In this document: piece by piece, positions 56,309-64,000 of the stretch
Position numbering within the stretch: the first letter of the stretch is position 1
Layout of the letters: each line of letters opens with the position of its first letter
Source of the DNA: Plantago ovata
Lineage: Eukaryota > Streptophyta > Magnoliopsida > Lamiales > Plantaginaceae
Assembly: GCA_028274465.1 (NCBI GenBank)
Contig: CM051456.1
Coordinates: forward strand, 98,361,050 to 98,425,049
DNA: 64,000 bases
Reading direction: 5' to 3'
Notes under the pieces: generated by a model
What the model was told of the DNA's origin: nothing
Databases searched by the model: none
What the model saw: the letters and a program-made list of their open reading frames with translations, nothing else
Program-made: the position numbers and the translations under genes

Positions 56309-57418
56309 ATGGCTTCAGCGAACAACACTCGCGCTACCAGCAGCAACAACCACACCGCCAATGATGCTATTGCACAAGACTTGATGCAGCAGAAGGTCGC
56401 CGCTTCAAATGCCTCCCGCCAAGTAGCAAGTGCGATCGCGCCGTCAATTATGCCACATCAAGAAACTCTAACGTTGTCGGCAGCTGAGAGGTTCGCTCGT
56501 TTCCACCCGGAAAGGTTCGAAGGATCACCCCACTCAAGGAAAGCTGAAGTGTGGATTGAGGGCATCGAGGATTTGTTTAGTATCTTGCACACCAACGCTG
56601 CACAAATGGTGGAGCTTGCAGTGTTTCAGCTCGATGGACTAGCACGCCGTTGGTGGGTCACCGTTGATGCACGATGGAGGAGAGAAGGAAAACCTCACAC
56701 ATGGGAGAATTTTTTGACGGAATTTGTGGACAAGTATGTTCCCCGTAATGTCCGTATGAGGAGAATTAGTGAGTTTGAAAAGTTGAGGCAAGGGAAGATG
56801 ACGGTGTCCGAGTATGAACTTAAATTCACGAGATTGTTGAAGTATGTGCCACACCTCCAAAATGAAGAAATGGAAAAGATGAGGTACTTTGTACGAGGAT
56901 TGAAGCCTAAGATCAAGTTGAACCTGTTTGGAATCGAGATGTCAACTTACGCGAAGGTCGTGGAAAGAGCTGCTGAAGTGGAGAACGGATTAGGAGAGCT
57001 TGAGAGCTATGAATCTCATCGATCTGGAAAAAGGGGTTCTGATCACGTGAGTGGTGAGGATCGTCCGTCTCCATCCAAGTGTCCTCGCAATCAGCGGGAA
57101 AGTCGACCCCGTCAACTCGATGATATTACCGGAGAGACAACTAGCGTAAAGTGTAATTTCTGTTGAGGAACAACTCACGAGGAAGACAACTGATGGAAGA
57201 AGAAGGGTTGGTGTTTGGCTTGTGGCAGCAAAGATCATAAGGTGCGCAAATGTCCGAGGCGTCGCTCTTTGATTAAGGAAGGACGACCTTGTGGCACGGT
57301 TTCGAAAAACCAAGAAGATAGTGCATCAACGAAGGTGAAGGTCTGCAGTGGGGTTAGACTTGAGGCTCGGTCAACAAATGTGGCAAAAGGTACGCACGTT
57401 TGGACAAACCTCTTCTAA
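56309..57418 (+). pseudogene. Gag of E unit 2
   Basis: The same protein as unit 1 without the frameshift: open from 56309 (MASANNTRATSS) through the capsid domain to a TGA at 57164-57166, which replaces Gly inside the first zinc knuckle (CNFC then stop). The second TGA after EEDN is shared with unit 1. The frame then continues through CLACGSKDHKVRKC to TNLF. The 285-codon capsid part is complete and is the best candidate in E for a working product. Confidence 0.85.
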
Positions 57419-57694
57419 GTCGTGTTTGTTTATCGAATTGCACTTCTTTTGCTAGGATAGATTCATTTGAAGGTTAGGTATTGGCTTGTTGAAGACTTGT
57501 TACTGGGAAGCGTTTGGTTGTAAAGGTAGGCCCCGTTTCCTTTAGGCTAGTTTCGACTTTTATTGACTTTTAACTTGTGAGTTTATTCTTTCGTCCGTCG
57601 TTTGAAGTTGAAGACTTTCGTTTACCCGTTCCACGTTCGTTAATTCTACGCGAGTTAAGTTTCGAGGACGAAACTTCTTATAAGGGTGGTAGAG

Positions 57695-60473
57695 TGTAAC
57701 GCCCCGTTTTTTTTATTATTTATTTTTTTATTATTTTATTATTTAATTATTTAATTTAGTTAATTAATTATCTGAGTAAATTATTTATTCGATAATTATT
57801 TAATTAATTTCGCGTAAGCTAGTTCGTTTCGTTTCGTTTGGATCGAGCTGGAAGACTGGACCGTTCTGACCTCTTTTTGGCCCAATTCTTTAGCCCAGTC
57901 AAAGGCCCATTGACCGGCCCATTAGTAACTTAACCCTAACCCTAATCAGCATTCCTCACATCTCCTCATTCGGCCGTTCAAACTAAAGAGAGAAAGAAAG
58001 AGAGAAGAGAAGAGAGAAAAAGAAAAAGAAGAAAGAAAGATTGTTGCTGCTGCTCCGTCTTCTCCGACCGCCGCGCCGCCGCTGCCGTGACCTCCGTTCG
58101 TCTCCGTCCTCGCCGCACTGAGCCGTCGCGCCTTTCGCCCTCGCCGCGCCGCCGCGTCGTGTCTTGCCGTTCGATCGACCGATCAATCTGCTATGTTCAC
58201 TGTTTAGCGCGCCGCCAAGATCGATCGATCTATTCTGCTCCGTCGCCGCCGTGTCTGTTCTGATCTGCTCGCTCGCGCAGCCACGTGATCCGTTCGCTGT
58301 CTGTCCGTTCGACCCGTCCACGCTGTTTGCCGCGCCGCCGCCGTCTCGACCCGTTCGTCGCTCGCCTGTTCCGTCCGCCGCTCTCTGTCTGTCAAACCCG
58401 ATCGATCGATCGATCTGTTCGTTGCGTAGCCTCCGTCCAGCTTGGCCGCCGTCCCGTTCAGCTCACCGCCGATCCGATCCGATCCGGTTCCGTCCGCTGG
58501 TTTCGGTTCTCTGCTCCGTTCACCCGTCGGTCCATCCTATTGGTAAGCCTCGATCTGTTCGGGATTTGTTCTATCAAATCCATCTCGTTCATTTTCCTTT
58601 TTCGAGAGAATCATCACTAATTCAATTTTTTTGGGATTCAAATCCCGTATTTTGGTTTGTTGACAGATTTGTTCTCGTATCCGATTCAAAGGTAAATCTT
58701 AATTCCTTTTTCTTCTTCTTCGTTTGTTTTCTTATTTTTGAATTCTGGACCCTTTTACCCCTACGAAATCTGGACTTGACAATTTTACCCCTGGACTTAG
58801 TTGGACAGTTTTGCCCTTACAAATTCCTAAACTTGACCGTTTTGCCCCTGTCGTGTAATTGACTGTTTTACCCTTGTGAGATTCTGGAATTGACCGTTTT
58901 ACCCTTTCGTATTTCTGGACTATGTAGACTGTTTCACCTTGTTGACTTGTTTGACTGTTGACCAGTTTGACCAGTGTTGTTTGACCTGGACTTTGACCTA
59001 ATTAGTTAAGAAATTTGGGGACTGATTTGTACAGATTAAAACTTGTGAGGACTGTTTTGGGGTTTATGGAAAGTTAAAGGACCTTTTTGCAATTAAACTT
59101 TGATCGTGGTTGACTGACAGAGGACTTTTTCGTAAACCTTCCTTTTCTGTGGAGACTGATATGTATGTTTGGAAACGTTCTGGACTTGGTTGTACTTTCT
59201 GTTTTTGAAAAGGATCATTTTGCAATTTACAGCTGAAGGGTATTTTGGTAATTTCTAGAGTCTGAAAACCGAAAGGATATTTCTGAAAATGTTTCAACTT
59301 AGTTTCTGTTTCTGTAAGTTAGTAATGACTTGACTTGCTAGCCTAGTTGGTTAGATCCTTGCTTGACTAACTTAGAGGTCCCGAGTTCGAACCCCGTCTT
59401 TACCACTTCTTTTTCAACCTTTTTTCCTTCCGTCCGTTCCACTTATAAAGTGTGATTAGTATTTTCTCTTTAGGTTCTCCGTTGTCCGATAACCCGTAAG
59501 CTCATTACTCGTGGAGATCTTTTGCTCGCAAGTTAAGGTGAGTGTTCACCCCTAAACCTATTTATTTGCGAAAAATTGGAAGGATATGTGCCAACTTGTA
59601 CCTACTATTACATATACTGTTTTACCGTATGCTTCCGCGTAAAAGTATTTAAGTCCTAAGTATGACTATTTACTTTCTCTGTTTATTGCTACTCTGTTCT
59701 GGACTGACTTTTCTGCAGGAACACTTCTCGGTGTTTGATTGTTCGTATCTGTTTGATTTGTATCTGTTCTGTCTGTTTCTGTGTGACCGGTCGATTAGGT
59801 CGTAACTAGGTAGACTTGGGTAGTAGAGAACTATCGGGTTTGCTTGGTTATTGCCTAGTCTAATCCCTTTTAGACGCGAGGCAGAAGTCGCTCAGGTCTA
59901 TTAGGATCGTAGGTTCTGTTTCCCCAAAGTACACGGGGGTTTCTGTTTCTGTCCGGAGTTGTGCACCCTCTGGAGGGAGTTATAAGGGCATTCTGGGAGT
60001 AGGAGAAATAAGGCGGTCTGCACCAACGGTCTTCAACTTATCTGTTCTGTTAACCTGTTATGTGACATGTTCTGTTTGTTTGCTTTTCGGAAAAGGATTT
60101 TGATTTTAAAACTATTTACTTTCTGTTTTTAACTTAGAACCTCACTGAGATCCTTTATCTCACGCTCTCCTGTTTTCAAAATTCCTTCCTTCCAGATACT
60201 GCTGAAGATGTTCGCAAATAGGATGCCAGCGACTGAGAGAAGGGTCTGGGGTGTCTTGGGATTTTATTTCAAAATAAGAAGATGAACTTTTTACTGTCTT
60301 CACTCGTTGTTTCATTTGAATTTTGAGTTATCGTTGGATATTTACTTGTTTCTGTTAGCGCTGCGCGCGTCAAAGATTATTTTGGCATTAATTGCCGACC
60401 GTTGTTATTAAAGTTATTTTGGATTTTCTATTTTCAAGAAAATTGTTTGTTTTTAAAAACCGGTACCGTTACA
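57695..60473 (+). repeat. LTR 3 of array E
   Basis: 2779 bp, ends CGTTACA before the ACTGT duplication. Contains site II/telo-box cluster 57879-57945, GA-rich leader and tRNA-like segment 59337-59403. Confidence 0.9.
59337..59403 (+). ncRNA. tRNA-like segment in LTR 3
   Basis: A box TAGCCTAGTTGG (59339-59350) and B box GAGTTCGAACC (59393-59403), followed by CTTTTTCAACCTTTTTT. One base differs from LTR 2 in between (TTAGATCC for TTAGGTCC). Confidence 0.5.
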
Positions 60474-61124
60474 ACTGTCATCACCATCGTCACCAGTAGA
60501 GTTGCATCGTCGAAGAGAATCCTCAAGATTAGCCGCCGCTGTTATGGAATCGTCCATCCTGTAGCCCTCCAATAGGTTGTGAACTGTTGAAGGGGAAAGA
60601 GCAGGGGAAAGAGCCTCCCTCTCCAACGTTTTACACCCCGAGGAGGTTACAGTAAGCTGCTCGGATATTCAGAGGTTTTCTTCCATTTTTTCCAATGTCG
60701 ACCACATTCTCTACGGTTGATGCCCCTGATGTCTATATGGTGCTCCCTTTAGAGGCAATCAAGGGACACCCCTAAGAGGGGTTGGGTGTCCATGTCATTA
60801 TGTTTTGGAACCAAGCTAGCGATTCGGAACCAAGCTAGCGAGGTCGTCCCGGTGCCTTCCTATTCACTCGAACCTTGCAGTCCTTGTGATAGATTGCTGA
60901 CGTAATAATTGTTTCTATCCCTTCGGTGGTGCATGAATAGGCATAGGAGTCCTTACTCCAGGCGGGTTCTCGCTCCTCCTTTTGGATAAACCGCGACGTT
61001 GTTGCAAGAGCCCGTGGCTCGAATGCACCTCTAACGAGATCACTCTTCTTGACATGGTTGTAATCGATCCCCCTCCAATACTTCATAGTAGCCAAACGGG
61101 AGTGCTCCTCTCCCTTTGTGACAT
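60474..61124 (-). pseudogene. ORF2 5' part of element D (degenerate)
   Basis: ATG at 61122-61124 at the position of the ORF2 start in A and B, but the frame closes after about 13 codons. Pieces of ORF2 are recognisable in shifted frames: SYAYSCTTEGIET with AIYHKDCKVRV (compare AYLYSRTSRGIG and VICNREYRYP in B), and ECGRHWKKWKKTSEYP (compare EYERHWKKKRKPFIFP). The segment ends in an acidic run (TGDDGDDS) where E is inserted. Internal deletions make it shorter than in A and B. Confidence 0.6.
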
Positions 61125-61879
61125 GGTTCCTACAAACAGCAGTTAGTACCTCGTATGACATAAAACTGACTCATGCATATGCTAATATAAGAGCGAAACA
61201 AACGAGTGATAAAATCAACAATCGAACTCCGCAAATCCTTCATGTCTAATTTAGCTACTAATAAGCAACACACCAAAATAATTTCGACATGTGTATATCG
61301 CATTACGCTCGTGCTAGACAACCAATAACCTAAATAATAAGGCTCAATTCATACCATAGTAGCGAAAAATCCAAGCATCATAAATCCTCATACCAAACAA
61401 TTATGCATTCTACCATCATATCCATCACCATTACATCAGTAAACACAATCATATGTATGGAATTGAAGAAAAGATAAAAACATCTAGTAGCAAAATTTCC
61501 AAATCAACAATCCAAGCATAATTGAGCATGCAATTGATAGTGAATAATGTTTCTAATCACACATACAACCTACCCATACATCATATAACCCTAATTGAAG
61601 CTCAAAACAGAAAACCCCCAAATTTGAAAAATTAGGGTTCATGTGAAGATAACTCAGATCTGGAAAACGAATGAACTAGGAAGAAATTTGTTCGGATGAA
61701 AAGAAAGAACACGTAACGGGCTTCGATTGAAGCTAAAGAACACACAATTTGATGGAGTAATGAAGATTTTATGAAGGATTGAAGATATTTTGAAAATTTG
61801 GGAATTTTTGGAGTTAGAAGTGAAGGAGATGAAGTAAAATGAAGAAAATGGGGCAAGCCCCGTTTTTCTTCATCTGGAA
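61125..61879 (-). other. ORF2 leader region of element D
   Basis: On the element strand: a CT-rich leader, GATCTGAG at the place of the A donor but followed by TT instead of GT, about 500 bp of AT-rich sequence, then TACTAAC (61142-61148) and TTTGTAG (ending 61130), GAACC and the ATG. The acceptor side is kept, the donor lost. No gene. Confidence 0.55.
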
Positions 61880-61883
61880 ACGT

Positions 61884-62009
61884 GGGGCGAGTCGCCCCTG
61901 GTGTGGGGCGAGTCGCCCCGTGCGGGGCGAATCGCCCCGCACGTCCAGAGAGCGTGGAGCTCTCTGGACTTGTGGGGCGATTCGCCCCCCATGGGGGGCG
62001 ATTCGCCCC
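61884..62009 (-). promoter_or_regulatory. Internal GC-palindrome array, element D
   Basis: Five 15-bp units of the type GGGGCGANTCGCCCC at 61884-61898, 61905-61919, 61924-61938, 61974-61988 and 61995-62009. Between the third and fourth is a 10-bp-stem hairpin GTCCAGAGAG / CTCTCTGGAC (61942-61969), matching the one in A. The most regular version of the array. Confidence 0.68.
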
Positions 62010-62216
62010 CCCACCTCCTGAGGTGGGGAGACGAAACTTTCGAAGAAATCCGGTTTTTAAGTCCCCGAAAACCATTTTACTCATAAACCAGTCGAAAAAG
62101 TTCACTCAAACATAAACATAAGCACATACGACACAGAGGCGAACAAATTCACATATTTAAAGCAAATTGTTCAAGTATGAATGCATGCAATAAAGCGGTA
62201 AAAAAGAGATAAAAAC

Positions 62217-62234
62217 TCCGGGTTGCCTCCCGGA
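62217..62234 (-). other. Post-protease hairpin, element D
   Basis: TCCGGG-TTGCCT-CCCGGA on the plus strand, 94 bp after the gag-PR stop. Same stem and loop as in A and B. Confidence 0.75.
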
Positions 62235-62327
62235 TAGCGCCATTGTTTATAGTCTTTGACTCGACTCCTGGTTGCGCCTAGATCTTCTTCTTGAGGGTAC
62301 TAGACTTCCCCTTCATGGATCTTCTCC

Positions 62328-64000
62328 TCATGCCATGAACTTGTGAATAAGAATGAACATAGACAGCAAGCCACAATAGTTAACAGTGTGAGAAGTATTG
62401 AAGTGATCAGGTGGATCAGATATGGCTCGCAACACATGTCGCTTGCCATCCACTTCAATTGTGTAAGTCCTTCGGTAGATGTCTATCACGGAGCGTAGTT
62501 TAGTCAAGAACGTTCGCCCCAAGAGAACAACATCCCCCATCCCAGGTGTAGACGCCGGCATAACTACAAAATTGGTGTATACAGAAGCTTCACCAATCTT
62601 GACCAATATGTTCTTCACAACGCCTTCGGGTCTCACAAAGGATCCATCCGCCAATTGTACAATAGCCTTATGCTCAGATAGTTTTCCAAGGCTACTCTTT
62701 TCAAACACATTCATTGGGAGCACATTAGAGTAGGATCCCGTGTCTAGTGTGGCACGGACATCTTCAAGTTCACCAATCCCGACCTTAACATCGAAACTTT
62801 GAGGGAGTGGCTCGGGATCCTTTTGCTCCTCTTCACTCTCGTCAAAACCAAGGTCCTTCTCTTCTTCCTTGGCTAGTGGGGGTTCTTCCCCCTTGCAACA
62901 CTCGCACTTAGCAACCTTCTTGATGTTGATTTCAACAGGTAGATCACCCACCAAGGTAATGGACATCGACTTCTCAGTGTTGCTAGGCAGCTTGCCTTGC
63001 TCCCTACTTGCTCCTCGGTCGATCAACTCTTGCATCTTTTGATGGGCAAGCCTAGTGCTCTCTTCCAATCGATCAAGCCTCGCCCTAGTCTTCTCAGAAT
63101 CTTCTTCATAACGTTTGAGAAAACTTTGGGTGTGATCAACCATCTTTTGCAAGTTCTCCATCAGTAGAGTTGTCTTCGACTTCGGTTGCTCTTTCAGAGT
63201 GGGATTTTCGCAGTGGTCATTAACATAGTTAAGCCTACTACGGTCTTGGTTAGGGCCATAAGTTTTGCTAGCCGGTGCATATCCTTGATTGTTTCGGAAC
63301 GCTCTTCTCCAAAATCCACCTCGAGGATTCCTACCATCTTGTCCATAGCTAGCTTCTTGAGTACCAAATTCCGTAGCAAAGGCTTCCTCTTCGCCTCCTT
63401 GAACCCAGTTGCCATCATCATATGCGAGCTCCGATCTACACATATGAGCTCCATGCCCATAGTTCTTGCATATTCGGCAAACCTCGTTTGACATAGCTGT
63501 TCGAGTGGCGCTCTTGAGGACTTGTTTCAATTCGTTGGTAAAGCACTCGGATTGATCCCCATTCCCCCTATACATAGGGGATTCTTGATTAGGTGGAGCT
63601 TCATGTCCACGTCTCCTAACCATCGCTCTTGGGTCCTTGAATTGCGACCCCTTAGCAAGCCTTTCGAAAACTGCCCAGACGGCTTCTGCGGTTTCCTCCC
63701 AAATATTGCCACGGCATTGGAAGTCCACCACTTGTTGGTTCTCGAAGGTTAGTCCATTATAGAAGTGTTGGACTAGATCAGAAAGCTCAAAACCATGGTG
63801 AGGGCACTTGTTCATGAGGTCTTGGAACCTCTCAAACGCGGTGTAGATGGTCTCATCATAGTCTTGTTTGAACCCAGTGATTTGCGCCTTAAGCGCGGTA
63901 GTCAAGGTGTGAGGGAAGTATTTTTCCATGAAAGCTGAAAAAACCTTCTCCCAAGTGTCCAGCGAGCCTGCCGGTAGAGAACTCAACCATGACTTCGCTC
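62328..64000 (-). CDS. Gag-protease polyprotein of element D (partial)
   Basis: Open from the window edge to 62328 with no stop, about 557 codons, and extends beyond 64000. Encodes the second half of the capsid (SLPAGSLDTWEKVFSAFMEK, HFYNGLTFENQQVVDFQCRG), the complete zinc knuckle CRICKNYGHGAHMC, the coiled-coil stretch and CECC site, and the protease with TLDTGSYSNVLPMNVF and VLLGRTFLTKL. All catalytic and zinc-binding residues are present, unlike A and B. The last residues (LLSMFILIHKFMA) differ from the basic tail of A and B because of a frameshift in the final 30 codons; the basic tail can still be read in another frame. Non-autonomous element gene; could supply working Gag and protease if the unseen N-terminus is intact. 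Confidence 0.85.
   Translation of the reverse strand, partial: AKSWLSSLPAGSLDTWEKVFSAFMEKYFPHTLTTALKAQITGFKQDYDETIYTAFERFQDLMNKCPHHGFELSDLVQHFYNGLTFENQQVVDFQCRGNIWEETAEAVWAVFERLAKGSQFKDPRAMVRRRGHEAPPNQESPMYRGNGDQSECFTNELKQVLKSATRTAMSNEVCRICKNYGHGAHMCRSELAYDDGNWVQGGEEEAFATEFGTQEASYGQDGRNPRGGFWRRAFRNNQGYAPASKTYGPNQDRSRLNYVNDHCENPTLKEQPKSKTTLLMENLQKMVDHTQSFLKRYEEDSEKTRARLDRLEESTRLAHQKMQELIDRGASREQGKLPSNTEKSMSITLVGDLPVEINIKKVAKCECCKGEEPPLAKEEEKDLGFDESEEEQKDPEPLPQSFDVKVGIGELEDVRATLDTGSYSNVLPMNVFEKSSLGKLSEHKAIVQLADGSFVRPEGVVKNILVKIGEASVYTNFVVMPASTPGMGDVVLLGRTFLTKLRSVIDIYRRTYTIEVDGKRHVLRAISDPPDHFNTSHTVNYCGLLSMFILIHKFMA

Larger units (their letters stand above)
47731..60473 (+). mobile_element. Tandem gag-only Tekay/Del-like array (E)
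   Basis: LTR (47731-50429), internal (50430-52676), LTR (52677-55450), internal (55451-57694), LTR (57695-60473). The whole array is flanked by one 5-bp duplication ACTGT (47726-47730 and 60474-60478). LTRs start TGTAACGCCCCG and end CGTTACA. Primer site TGGTATCAGAGC (initiator tRNA-Met) and TTCGAGGACGAA before the 3' LTR are typical of Tekay/Del chromoviruses. Each internal region is only about 2.25 kb and codes for gag alone, so the element is non-autonomous. The shared middle LTR and single flanking duplication indicate unequal recombination between LTRs after one insertion. Confidence 0.9.
44776..64000 (-). mobile_element. Element D: gag-PR-ORF2 element, split by E
   Basis: Minus strand, inserted into the protease of C after GTGCTACA. 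3' LTR 44776-45972, 3' noncoding region to about 47500, ORF2 end, the E array (47731-60473), ORF2 start (60474-61124), leader, GC array, hairpin and gag-PR running past 64000. The 5' LTR is outside the window. Its gag-PR frame is open for more than 550 codons. Confidence 0.85.

Overview
This is nuclear DNA of a flowering plant, most likely a eudicot. The evidence is a ten-exon gene with GT-AG introns encoding a NAP1-related (SET-type) histone chaperone, and many plant-type transposons: Athila-like, Tat-like and Tekay/Del-like LTR elements, MULEs, hAT-like elements and a Tourist MITE. The species cannot be told from the sequence. The window has one credible cellular gene; nearly everything else is mobile or repetitive DNA.

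Region 1 to 8.0 kb is a transposon mosaic. A sequence of about 1.1 kb (1-1085) is repeated from 1415. The second copy has been split by a 776-bp hAT-like element (1863-2638, 8-bp target duplication) and by a 2.5-kb Pack-MULE (3221-5762, 9-bp target duplication). Copy 1 keeps the empty site for both. The Pack-MULE carries an ATG18/WIPI exon fragment and a 1.7-kb minisatellite. A truncated MULE-like element (5838-6494) and a Tourist-like MITE (7599-7816) follow.

Region 8.0 to 18.1 kb holds the NRP1/NRP2-like gene (8185-12329, plus strand, 249 residues), a hAT-like MITE (13261-13654), a long-TIR MULE-like element (16254-16990) and otherwise featureless AT-rich DNA.

Region 18.1 to 64.0 kb is a deep nest of LTR retrotransposons. 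A Tat-like Ty3 element (T, from 18083) is interrupted in gag by element A (20495-29227). A 1437-bp piece of T (protease to reverse transcriptase) occurs twice (29921-31357 and 40443-41879), with element B (31699-40442, minus strand) between. Element C (41880-44775, plus) sits in the reverse transcriptase of the second piece. Element D (44776 to beyond 64000, minus) sits in the protease of C. A tandem LTR-internal-LTR-internal-LTR array of a gag-only Tekay/Del-like element (E, 47731-60473) sits in ORF2 of D. The insertion order is therefore T, then C, then D, then E.

A, B, C and D are one family. They are Athila-related elements with gag and an aspartic protease but, in the two complete copies A and B, no reverse transcriptase, RNase H or integrase. 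Instead they carry a second ORF of about 440 codons, resembling the putative plant transposon protein family with an added Gln-rich tail. Shared noncoding modules are: a hairpin just after the protease; an array of 15-bp GC palindromes both next to the LTR TATA box and between the two ORFs; a conserved branch-point/acceptor just before the ORF2 ATG; twin 9-bp-stem hairpins; and a long purine tract before the polypurine primer. This family is the best candidate for an undescribed system: a non-autonomous retroelement with its own capsid, protease and a separately expressed extra protein. E is of separate interest: its 2.7-kb LTRs carry a site II plus telo-box promoter resembling host growth-gene promoters, and a tRNA-like Pol III box pair.
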